Below are positions 47,199 through 54,879 of a stretch of 64,000 nucleotides of DNA, in pieces; the stretch's first letter is position 1, and every line of letters starts with the position of its first letter. The DNA comes from Cytobacillus horneckiae (GTDB lineage Bacteria; Bacillota; Bacilli; Bacillales; Cytobacillaceae), in contig NZ_PISD01000002.1 in the NCBI RefSeq assembly GCF_002835735.1, positions 1-64,000 of the forward strand, written 5' to 3'. Below the pieces are notes generated by a model. That model was not told the DNA's origin. It searched no databases and was given only the letters and a program-made list of their open reading frames with translations. A program made the translations under genes and the position numbers.

Positions 47199-48515
47199 TT
47201 AAACCTCAGCTTTTAAAGACGTCTGCCCTGTCGCAGTTTCAATTGCCTGCTCAAGGTCTTCTATTAAATCTTCGGCATTTTCTATTCCGATTGACAGGCG
47301 GATTAAATTCTCAGATACACCGGCTGTTTTTAGACCTTCTTCATCTAGCTGCTGATGAGTTGTACTTGCTGGATGAATAATTAAGCTTTTCGCATCGCCT
47401 ACATTAGCTACATGTGCCCATAATTCCAGGCTATTGATCAATTTTGCACCAGCAGCACGACCGCCTTCAATGCCAAATACAACGACTGAGCCGGCTCCTT
47501 TAGGAAGATATTTTTCAGCCAGTGCTTTATCAGGGTGTTGATCATCTCCAGGATATAGAACCCAGTTTATCGCCGGATGTGAATGTAAGTAATCAACGAT
47601 ACGCTTTGTATTAGCTACATGCTCCTTTATTCTGACATGCAATGTTTCTAACCCTAATGTAAATTGGAAAGCACTTTGCGCACTTAATGCCGGTCCTAAA
47701 TCACGCAATAACTGCACCCTTGCCTTTGTAATATATGCTACTGGTCCAAGAGCCTCACTATAAACAATATCATGGTAGCTTGAATCAGGTTCGCTTAAGC
47801 CCGGGAATTTAGGTGAATTCCAATCAAATTTACCACCGTCTACAATTACCCCGCCCATCGTTGTTCCATTTCCTAGCAGCCATTTTGTAGCTGAATGAAC
47901 AACAATATCAGCGCCATGTTCTATCGGCCTGCACAAATATGGTGTTGCAAAAGTATTATCGACAACAAGCGGGATTCCGTTCTCATGCGCTATTTTTGCA
48001 ACAGCTTCAATATCTAAAACCTTTAAGCTAGGGTTTCCAATTGTCTCTGCAAAGACCGCTCTAGTTTTATCTGTAATAGCTTCACGGAAATTTTCTGGAT
48101 CACTTGGGTTTACTAGCTTTACTTTTATCCCATATTTAGGGAGAGTCACTGTAAATAAATTATATGTTCCTCCATATAGGTTAGACGCAGCAACAATTTC
48201 ATCTCCAGCCTGCGCAATATTTAGCAATGATAAATAGATAGCAGCCTGCCCGCTCGATACTGCCAACGCACCTGAACCGCCTTCTAGCAGTGCGATTCTC
48301 TCTTCAAAAACAGTAACTGTCGGATTATGGATTCTGGAATAAATATATCCTGTTTCTTTTAAACCAAATAAGTCTGCGGCATGCTCGGTGTTTTGGAACT
48401 GATACGCATTATTTTGATAAATCGGAACTGCTCTTGCGCCAGTGACCGGATCAGGCTGTAAACCGCCGTGTACACCAATTGTTTCAAATCGTAAGCTCTT
48501 TTGTTTCTCTGACAT
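47199..48515 (-). CDS. metY: O-acetylhomoserine aminocarboxypropyltransferase / sulfhydrylase
   Basis: A 438-residue Cys/Met metabolism PLP enzyme making homocysteine from O-acetylhomoserine and sulfide. The PLP lysine is in VVHSATKWLLGNGT (about residue 210); GGVIVDGGKFDW and the length over 420 residues distinguish MetY from shorter gamma-synthases. RFETIGVHGGLQPDP is the usual start. It is controlled by its own S box and is monocistronic; no good terminator was found before the metN S-box region. Confidence 0.95.
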   Translation of the reverse strand: MSEKQKSLRFETIGVHGGLQPDPVTGARAVPIYQNNAYQFQNTEHAADLFGLKETGYIYSRIHNPTVTVFEERIALLEGGSGALAVSSGQAAIYLSLLNIAQAGDEIVAASNLYGGTYNLFTVTLPKYGIKVKLVNPSDPENFREAITDKTRAVFAETIGNPSLKVLDIEAVAKIAHENGIPLVVDNTFATPYLCRPIEHGADIVVHSATKWLLGNGTTMGGVIVDGGKFDWNSPKFPGLSEPDSSYHDIVYSEALGPVAYITKARVQLLRDLGPALSAQSAFQFTLGLETLHVRIKEHVANTKRIVDYLHSHPAINWVLYPGDDQHPDKALAEKYLPKGAGSVVVFGIEGGRAAGAKLINSLELWAHVANVGDAKSLIIHPASTTHQQLDEEGLKTAGVSENLIRLSIGIENAEDLIEDLEQAIETATGQTSLKAEV

Positions 48516-48540
48516 TGAACATCTCTCCTTTTTTGTGTTG

Positions 48541-48583
48541 AAAAGAAAAGACGACGAAAGACCCTCTTTACCAAGAAGAGGGC
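48541..48583 (-). terminator. Terminator of the metY SAM riboswitch
   Basis: Minus-strand GGCCCTCTT/AAGAGGGTC (48560-48583) with one mismatch, followed by TTTCGTCGTCTTTTCTTTT; the T stretch is interrupted. Confidence 0.8.
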
Positions 48584-48595
48584 CTGTATCATCTC

Positions 48596-48697
48596 TTCTT
48601 ATCTTTCAGAGTTAAACTACTCTGCTGGAATTAGCACCGTGTAATAACCGGTTGCCGGGCTTCATAGGGCCAGTCCCTCCGCCGCTCTGGATAAGAA
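48596..48697 (-). promoter_or_regulatory. SAM-I riboswitch (S box) controlling metY
   Basis: Minus strand: P1 TTCTTATC/GATAAGAA; CAGAGCGGCGGAGGGACTGG, CCCTATGAAGCCCGGCAACC and ACGGTGCTAATTCC in S-box order. The core is nearly identical to the metN riboswitch. Confidence 0.97.
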
Positions 48698-48727
48698 TAT
48701 TTAGTTTTATGTTTATTGCATAGCCTG

Positions 48728-48757
48728 ATATTACCAAAATAAATACTAGAAAGTCAA
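48728..48757 (-). promoter_or_regulatory. Promoter of the metY S-box transcript
   Basis: Minus-strand TTGACT (48752-48757), 18-base spacer, TAATAT (48728-48733); transcription would begin about 20 bases before the aptamer. Confidence 0.7.
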
Positions 48758-48783
48758 CATATTTATTTAAATTTTCAAAATTA

Positions 48784-49215
48784 TTATCTCCGCCGATTTA
48801 ACAAAAAAATTGAATCCAATAGCAATATATGGCGAAAGGACGCTTTAAGCTCTATTTCTTTATTTTCAACAGCCTTTTTTAAACTTTTACTACCTAATAG
48901 AATAGATTGAATTTCATCATCCTGTCCTCTTAAATAAACATCATGGGTATTAGGAGGCTTTTGATTGATGACTAATTTCTGTTTTGTAGTAAGTGCCAAC
49001 GACTTCTTTACCCCATTTGTTTCGATTAAAATCGTTAAGGAATGCTGTACAAGCTGATGAATATGGGCGTTATTCTGTAACGATTGATTAAATTCGGCAG
49101 TTAGCTTCTCTATTTTCGTCACCACAGCTTTCTTTTTTATATGAATAATTCTGAGGAAATGTTCTTTTTTCCTGCCACTTTCTTTCGACTTTTCTTTTAA
49201 AAAATCAGAAGACAA
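48784..49215 (-). CDS. Hypothetical protein, YusD-position, possibly SCP2-like
   Basis: A 143-residue protein starting at a TTG with only a weak GGTG site, so the start is uncertain; the basic head (KEKSKESGRKKEHFLRIIHIKKK) may be partly untranslated. The C-terminal half (LALTTKQKLVINQKPPNTHD, GSKSLKKAVENKEIELKASF) follows the alternating pattern of sterol-carrier-like SCP2 domains. Its position between the met genes and yusE corresponds to B. subtilis yusD. Function unknown; family assignment tentative. Confidence 0.6.
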   Translation of the reverse strand: MSSDFLKEKSKESGRKKEHFLRIIHIKKKAVVTKIEKLTAEFNQSLQNNAHIHQLVQHSLTILIETNGVKKSLALTTKQKLVINQKPPNTHDVYLRGQDDEIQSILLGSKSLKKAVENKEIELKASFRHILLLDSIFLLNRRR

Positions 49216-49361
49216 GGCAATATTTCACCAGCATTTTTTTCATTTCCCGAGAAATATGTCATGATCGCGTTCATTTCGACTCATATATTAATCCCTGTTT
49301 TACAGAGATTGTCAGAATTACATGAATATAAGTTTTTTCTAGTGGCTGAGGACTGCATAAA

Positions 49362-49400
49362 AATAAAAAAAGAGTCAGTAAGCCATTAAATTAACTGACT
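49362..49400 (-). terminator. Terminator of yusFE
   Basis: Minus-strand AGTCAGT/ACTGACT with a 14-base loop then CTTTTTTTAT, about 12 bases after the yusE stop. Confidence 0.75.
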
Positions 49401-49412
49401 TTCTGACACTCA

Positions 49413-49727
49413 CTATGCCAATTGGTTCGTTTTTATTTTATCCAATAAATAAGGGACAGATTGAAAAGCGTAGATTTTTTCTATAGGCATTCCTTCCTTT
49501 AACATTATTAAGCATGGTACACTTTCAATTTCAAAGTTTTCGGCTACTTCAGGAAGGAAATTCAAATCCGCTTTGCCCATCGTAACATCAGGCAGCAGCT
49601 CTTCAGCTACAGCTAGCATTTTGCTTGCTACCTGACAAGTTCCACACATTGGCGTATATAAGTAAAATAATGCTGATTGTTTCCTTTCTATGACTTCATT
49701 TAATTTCTGTTGTGACCACTCGTGCAT
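49413..49727 (-). CDS. yusE: Thioredoxin-like protein YusE
   Basis: A 104-residue thioredoxin fold with active-site C28-G-T-C31 in LYTPMCGTCQ and the cis-proline region ESVPCLIML. Lacks the WC of classical thioredoxin. It is probably a cytoplasmic thiol-disulfide reductase of unknown target. It lies 4 bases after yusF, so the two are cotranscribed. GAGGATG precedes the ATG. Confidence 0.9.
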   Translation of the reverse strand: MHEWSQQKLNEVIERKQSALFYLYTPMCGTCQVASKMLAVAEELLPDVTMGKADLNFLPEVAENFEIESVPCLIMLKEGMPIEKIYAFQSVPYLLDKIKTNQLA

Positions 49728-49731
49728 AAAA

Positions 49732-50088
49732 TCATCCTCTATCTAAATACTCGGTATAAATATCAATATCTGCTCCGATTAAGACCGTTGCTAAATGGTG
49801 TTCTGGTGCTGTCGCTACCTCTCGATACATTTTATCTATATATAAATGCTCGGCCTCTGGGAGCTCCCGCTTAAATTGCCGGCGCAGCTTGTCGCCAGCT
49901 GAGTCTGCATCCACCAATATATATACATCTTTATCAATTAACGTGTCAATCAATTCGTCTAGCTTAGATAATCCAATTGTACCATTCGTGCAAATGATTT
50001 CCACAGGTTCTCTTATTATGCTTTTGACCTTCCGTTTATCTGATTTCCCTTCAACAATGATTACCTTTTCCGTCAGCTCTCTTGTCAT
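49732..50088 (-). CDS. yusF: Toprim-domain protein YusF
   Basis: A 118-residue protein consisting of a TOPRIM domain: the invariant Glu in VIIVEGKSDKR (about E14) and the DxD in VDADSAGD (about 68-75). Stand-alone TOPRIM proteins relate to RNase M5 and OLD-type nucleases; the YusF function is not established. ATG at 50088 has AGG 8 bases upstream, while ATG at 50094 is too close to it. First in an operon with yusE. Confidence 0.9.
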   Translation of the reverse strand: MTRELTEKVIIVEGKSDKRKVKSIIREPVEIICTNGTIGLSKLDELIDTLIDKDVYILVDADSAGDKLRRQFKRELPEAEHLYIDKMYREVATAPEHHLATVLIGADIDIYTEYLDRG

Positions 50089-50319
50089 TTTCATCACCTA
50101 AACGAATGTAGTATAGTGATACATTTTGAACTATTTATTATTTCCAGATATTCTTTTCCTTACTATATTCATTATTCGCCTGAACGGTGTTGAACTCCTG
50201 CATAAATGTGGTTGATAAGTCCGCTGTTTTATTTGTTGGCTTGCCTAAAGATTGATTTGATTTGCTGAGTAATAAAGCAGTCGATTTTAGGTTCATTTGA
50301 GGATTCAAAATTTGGTATC
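50089..50319. other. Gene-free stretch upstream of yusF
   Basis: No coding frame with a ribosome binding site. It should contain the yusF promoter. Nothing else distinctive before the tandem repeats start. Confidence 0.4.
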
Positions 50320-50530
50320 ACCATTGCACTCTGTAACCAGTTTCTCTGCCTTTTCCGTTTTTTTGGTTCCAGTTTTGCATTCTATGACCAGTTTCTCTGC
50401 TTATTCCGCTTTTTTGGTTTCAGTTTTGCATTCTATAAACACTTTTTCCGCTTTACCGCTTTTTTGGTTTCAAGTTTTCATTCTATTACTATTTTTTCAG
50501 ACTTTTCCTCTCTTTAAGTTTCAGTTGTTG
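50320..50530. repeat. 51-bp tandem repeat array, about four degenerate copies
   Basis: Repeats aligned on TTGCATTCTAT start at 50324, 50375, 50426 and about 50476 (periods 51, 51, 50). A unit reads approximately TTGCATTCTATGACCAGTTT, then CTCTGC, TTTTCCGC, TTTTTTGGTTTCAG. The fourth copy is degenerate. One frame through the array stays open because 51 is a multiple of three, but it has no ribosome binding site and a biased composition, so it is not taken as a gene. Confidence 0.85.
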
Positions 50531-50713
50531 TTCATAACTTGATCTTTAACTAGGTTATCCGTACCCACAAATTCTTTACTATCCTGTGGATATGGCTTGA
50601 TCTCACTTTTTCTTCCTGGGGACAAGTCCGCACGAATATAGATTATGGCCACTTTACCCACAAATATATGCACATGCTGCCTATTTGTGGGGACAACTTC
50701 TACTTTTCCACAT

Positions 50714-50752
50714 AAAAAAGGCCTAAGCTACGGCACTCATAGCTCAGGCCTT
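50714..50752 (-). terminator. Terminator of gcvH
   Basis: Minus-strand AAGGCCTGAGCT/AGCTTAGGCCTT with one mismatch, then TTTTATG; about 14 bases after the gcvH stop. Confidence 0.88.
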
Positions 50753-50765
50753 CTTGCAGACTATT

Positions 50766-51149
50766 TTAGTCTTCTTTTACCATTTCTTCGTATTGCTCAG
50801 CTGACATTAGGTTGTCCATTTCGCTTGAATCAGATGGCTCAACAACGATCATCCATGCTTTTTCGTATGGAGATTCGTTAACAAACTCAGGGCTGTCGCT
50901 TAGTTCTTCGTTGATTTCAACGATTTTTCCACTGATTGGGGCATAAAGCTCAGATACTGTTTTTACAGATTCAACGCTTCCAAAAGGCTCGTCAGCAGTT
51001 ACTTCATCGCCAACTTCAGGTAGTTCAACAAAAACGATATCGCCAAGTTCAGATTGTGCAAAGTCTGTAATACCAATGCGGACTTTATCTCCTTCTGTTT
51101 TTACCCACTCATGCTCTTCAGAATAACGTAATTCTTTAGGTGTGTTCAT
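50766..51149 (-). CDS. gcvH: Glycine cleavage system H protein
   Basis: A 127-residue lipoyl-domain protein with the lipoylated lysine K63 in [18 protein letters not shown]. It shuttles the aminomethyl group in glycine cleavage and in Bacillus is also the intermediate carrier of lipoyl groups to other complexes. The gcvT-PA-PB genes are not here, as in B. subtilis. GGAGGT lies 7 bases before the ATG. LipA, encoded at 19.7 kb, modifies it. Confidence 0.98.
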   Translation of the reverse strand: MNTPKELRYSEEHEWVKTEGDKVRIGITDFAQSELGDIVFVELPEVGDEVTADEPFGSVESVKTVSELYAPISGKIVEINEELSDSPEFVNESPYEKAWMIVVEPSDSSEMDNLMSAEQYEEMVKED

Positions 51150-51235
51150 TACTCATACCTCCATTAAGGAATTTTTATTTTATGATCGATTGATCGACCT
51201 TCTTTGGGTCTATGACGGACTTGGTCACATCATAA

Positions 51236-51592
51236 TTACTTCCATACTTTTTCAAACTCATCTTCTTTGAAGCCAACTGTTACCTTCGCGCCATCTGTTG
51301 TTAATGGACGTTTGATTAACATCCCGTCAGTAGATAGCAAGTCTAATAGCTCATCTTCAGATGCAGTCTTTACTTTATCCTTTAAGCCAAGTTCGCGATA
51401 TTTTTGCCCACTTGTATTAAAGAATTTTTTTAATTCTAATCCGCTGTTTTTATAGATCTCTTCTAATTTTTCACGAGATGGCGGATTTTCGACAATATGT
51501 ATGTCTTCATAAGAAATTTGTTGCTCGTCCAGCCACTTTTTAGCTTTTCGACAAGTTCCGCATTTCGGATACCAATAAAAAGTAAGCGCCAT
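51236..51592 (-). CDS. yusI: ArsC/Spx-family protein YusI
   Basis: A 118-residue ArsC/Spx-family protein with a CxxC pair (C11, C14 in YPKCGTCRKAKKW) and the Arg/Pro region (GMLIKRPLTTDG) typical of the family. It lacks the Spx RNA-polymerase-binding Gly and is probably a thioredoxin-like reductase of unknown substrate. ATG at 51592 follows AGGGTGGTG with 6-base spacing. Order gcvH-yusI-fadE is conserved with B. subtilis. Confidence 0.9.
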   Translation of the reverse strand: MALTFYWYPKCGTCRKAKKWLDEQQISYEDIHIVENPPSREKLEEIYKNSGLELKKFFNTSGQKYRELGLKDKVKTASEDELLDLLSTDGMLIKRPLTTDGAKVTVGFKEDEFEKVWK

Positions 51593-51746
51593 GTTTTTCA
51601 CCACCCTATTTTATCATATCCAGATAATTTAATACTATTGCTCTGCACTAGAATACCACATTTTTGTTCTTTTTCATAATAATAATTATAATAATTCTTA
51701 TTTAAAAAAGAACATAATTTAATCGACAGAAATTTTCCCGATATAA

Positions 51747-51780
51747 TAAAAGCTCCCTTCTTAATCGAAGGGAGCATTTT
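51747..51780 (-). terminator. Terminator of the fad operon
   Basis: Minus-strand GCTCCCTT/AAGAAGGGAGC stem with a short loop and TTTTATT, 7 bases after the fadE stop. Confidence 0.85.
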
Positions 51781-51786
51781 AATTAA

Positions 51787-53571
51787 TTATAATACATAAC
51801 GCTCAGCTTCGATAATTTTCTCAGCTGCTTCGCGTTTTTTCGCAATTACGTTGATTGGTGTATGACGAGTAAATTTGCGAAGAGCTGACATCATCATGCG
51901 AAGTGCATCACCATCTTCAACTGCCACAAGCGTTTCTTTTGCGATAAGCTCAATTTGATTGAATGCTTCTTGACAGAAAATTTGCGTATATAGAAGTTTC
52001 TGATTGGCTTTTTCTGCTCCATCTTTGGCAATGGCTTTTTCGGTACGCAGAATAACAGATTCCATTGAGTAGGCGTAAGATACAAGGTCAGCAATGTTCA
52101 CAAGGATTTCTTGTTCGCTATCCAGTGCTTTACCATATTTTTGAGCACCTAATCCTGCTGCTAATAGCGCAATTTTCTTCGCATTTTTCACTAAATATTT
52201 TTCTTGTGCTAAAGGCTCATCGCCAGGCTCTTCTGGCATCATCATCATTAGCTCTTCCTGCAGGCCTTGCGCTTTTTCAAATAGCGGGAGTTCACCTTTG
52301 AACGCCTTGCGCAAATATGTGCCTGGCACTAGAAGTCGATTGATTTCATTAGTTCCTTCAAATATGCGGTTAATACGGGAATCACGATAAGATCTTTCCA
52401 CTTCATATTCAGCCATGAAACCATAACCGCCATGAATTTGCACAGCTTCATCAACTACATAGTCTAATACTTCAGTAGAGAAGAACTTATTCAAAGAACA
52501 CTCAATAGCATATTCAGCAATCGATTTTGCGACTTCTTTACCGTCTTTCACTTCTTCATTTGAAAGGAGGCTCATACGCTCATCGAATAATCCTACAGTG
52601 CGGTATACAGAACTTTCAGCCGCATAAATTTTAGAAGCCATTGTACCAAATTTTTCTTTAGTTAAGTTAAACTGAGAAATTGGTGTTTTAAATTGTTGAC
52701 GTTGATTCGCATACTCAACACCTAATTTAAATGCATGTTTTGATCCGCCAACTGCACCTACACCTAACTTATAACGACCGATATTTAAAATATTAAACGC
52801 AATCACGTGACCGCGTCCAAGCTCACCTAGCAGATTCTCTTTTGGTATTTCAGCATCTTCTAAAATTAATGTACGCGTGGAAGAGCTCTTAATACCCATT
52901 TTCTTTTCTTCTGCTCCAGTAGATACACCTGGGAATTCTCTTTCTACAATAAAAGCTGTAAATTTATCACCGTCTACTTTTGCGTAAACAACGAATACAT
53001 CCGCAAATCCAGCATTTGTAATCCATTGTTTTTCACCATTTAAAATATAGTGTGTACCCTCAGCGTTTAATTTGGCTGTTGTTTTCGCTCCTAGTGCATC
53101 AGATCCTGAGCTTGGCTCAGTTAGCGCATAGGCTGCAAGCTTTTCACCGGTTGCAAGCAGCGGCAAGTATTTTTGTTTTTGCTCTTCGTTGCCAAATAAA
53201 ACGATTGGCAGTGAACCAATTCCTACGTGTGCACCATGAGAAATGGAGAAGCCTCCTACCCTTGCCATCTTTTCGGCAATTAATGCTGAGCTGACCTTGT
53301 CTAAGCCTAGTCCGCCATATTCCTCAGGTACATCTGTGCCAAGCAACCCAAGATCGCCTGCCTTTTTCAATAATTTAACAGAACGATCAAATTCATGCTG
53401 CTCTAAATATTCCACTTGAGGGACAACCTCGTTTGTAACATAATCCTCTGTTGTTTTTGCAATCATGATTTGTTCTTCAGTAAAATCCTCTGGCGTATAC
53501 ATTTGTTCATATGAAATATCTTCGATTAAAAAGCTCCCACCCTTAATAAACTTTTCAGTTTGGTTTGACAT
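51787..53571 (-). CDS. fadE: Acyl-CoA dehydrogenase FadE (YusJ)
   Basis: A 594-residue FAD acyl-CoA dehydrogenase catalysing the first beta-oxidation step. Marks: YALTEPSSGSDALGAKTTA (about residue 145), WITNAGFADVFVVYAKV, and IHGGYGFMAEYEVERSYRDSRI (about 385-405), where the following EGTNEINR holds the usual catalytic-glutamate region. The roughly 200-residue C-terminal extension is normal for this bacterial subgroup. ATG at 53571 has GGAGG 8 bases upstream. Third gene of fadN-fadA-fadE. Confidence 0.96.
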   Translation of the reverse strand: MSNQTEKFIKGGSFLIEDISYEQMYTPEDFTEEQIMIAKTTEDYVTNEVVPQVEYLEQHEFDRSVKLLKKAGDLGLLGTDVPEEYGGLGLDKVSSALIAEKMARVGGFSISHGAHVGIGSLPIVLFGNEEQKQKYLPLLATGEKLAAYALTEPSSGSDALGAKTTAKLNAEGTHYILNGEKQWITNAGFADVFVVYAKVDGDKFTAFIVEREFPGVSTGAEEKKMGIKSSSTRTLILEDAEIPKENLLGELGRGHVIAFNILNIGRYKLGVGAVGGSKHAFKLGVEYANQRQQFKTPISQFNLTKEKFGTMASKIYAAESSVYRTVGLFDERMSLLSNEEVKDGKEVAKSIAEYAIECSLNKFFSTEVLDYVVDEAVQIHGGYGFMAEYEVERSYRDSRINRIFEGTNEINRLLVPGTYLRKAFKGELPLFEKAQGLQEELMMMMPEEPGDEPLAQEKYLVKNAKKIALLAAGLGAQKYGKALDSEQEILVNIADLVSYAYSMESVILRTEKAIAKDGAEKANQKLLYTQIFCQEAFNQIELIAKETLVAVEDGDALRMMMSALRKFTRHTPINVIAKKREAAEKIIEAERYVL

Positions 53572-53646
53572 GTTATTTTCCTCCATTTTTTAAAATTATG
53601 AAATTTCTTATTACTTTCCAACTTAAGCAGATACAAGGCATGCAGT

Positions 53647-54822
53647 TTACAGTAATTCAAATACGCCGGCTGCGCCCATTCCTCCACCAATACACATCGT
53701 GACAACACCAAATTGTTGGTTTCTCCGCTTCATTTCATGGATCAACGATAATGTTAGCTTTGCTCCTGTACACCCAAGCGGATGACCTAAAGCAATGGCG
53801 CCGCCATTCACATTTACTTTTTCTTCATCGAGTCCTAATTCACGAATGATTTGTATTGACTGAGAAGCAAAAGCTTCATTCAATTCAAATAATCCGATAT
53901 CCGATTGCTCTAATCCTGCAAGCTTTAATGCTTTTGGAATCGCAACGATTGGACCAATGCCCATCACTTCAGGAGGCACACCACCGACAGCAAAAGATCT
54001 AAATTTCACTAACGGCTGCAAGCCTGCTGACTCGGCTTTCTCTCTATCCATAACCATCACTGCAGCCGCACCATCGCTTGTTTGCGAAGAGTTTCCAGCA
54101 GTTACAGAGCCTTTAATATTGAATGCAGGTCTCAGCTTTGCTAATGTTTCAACTGAAGAATCTGCACGCACACCTTCATCTTGACTAAATTGGAAGATTT
54201 TTTCCATCACTTTATTGTCCGCACCAATATTTCGCAAAGTCACATCTACTGGCACAATCTCATCTTCAAATTTGCCTTCACTAATTGCCTTGGCAGCTTT
54301 TTGATGGCTGCGTACAGCAAATGCATCCTGGTCTTCTCTGGAAATGCCATATTTTTTCGCAACTTCTTCAGCTGTATGGCCCATGCCCATATAATATTCA
54401 GGTGCAGATTCTGCTAATTTTACATTTGGGCGTACAACATGGCCCATCATCGGTACTAAGCTCATAGATTCTGCTCCGCCAGCAATGATTGTATCTGCAT
54501 GGCCAATCATGATTTTCTCAGCAGCATTGGCAATCGATTGCAGACCTGATGAACAGTATCTGTTAATTGTAATCGCCGGGACTGTATGAGGCAGACCAGC
54601 TAGTGCACCAATATTTCTTGCCATATTCAAGCCTTGCTCTGCTTCAGGCATTGCACAGCCAATAATTAAGTCATCTATATTTCCTTCATAATTTCCTGCT
54701 CGTTTTAATGTTTCTTTTACTACTAGTGCTCCTAAATCATCAGGTCTGACGTTAGCGAGTGAACCTTTTTTCGCTTTTCCGACCGGTGTACGGGCACCTG
54801 CGACGATTACCGCTTCTCTCAT
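53647..54822 (-). CDS. fadA: 3-ketoacyl-CoA thiolase FadA (YusK)
   Basis: The 391-residue thiolase performs thiolytic cleavage of 3-ketoacyl-CoA. The nucleophile is C90 in [10 protein letters not shown], the His is H347 in [11 protein letters not shown] and the second cysteine is C377 in MCIGGGMG. It lies 57 bases after fadN. Full-length with all catalytic residues. Confidence 0.97.
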   Translation of the reverse strand: MREAVIVAGARTPVGKAKKGSLANVRPDDLGALVVKETLKRAGNYEGNIDDLIIGCAMPEAEQGLNMARNIGALAGLPHTVPAITINRYCSSGLQSIANAAEKIMIGHADTIIAGGAESMSLVPMMGHVVRPNVKLAESAPEYYMGMGHTAEEVAKKYGISREDQDAFAVRSHQKAAKAISEGKFEDEIVPVDVTLRNIGADNKVMEKIFQFSQDEGVRADSSVETLAKLRPAFNIKGSVTAGNSSQTSDGAAAVMVMDREKAESAGLQPLVKFRSFAVGGVPPEVMGIGPIVAIPKALKLAGLEQSDIGLFELNEAFASQSIQIIRELGLDEEKVNVNGGAIALGHPLGCTGAKLTLSLIHEMKRRNQQFGVVTMCIGGGMGAAGVFELL

Positions 54823-54879
54823 CTCGTTCCCTCTCCTTTATTTTGTTAAGTTTTCTGTTTCCCTTAATCTATTAATCTA

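Noticed and set aside
50297-50542. Plus-strand 81-codon repeat-encoded hydrophobic frame
   Set aside because: Open only because the 51-bp repeat period is a multiple of three; no ribosome binding site, repetitive Phe/Ser/Leu content.
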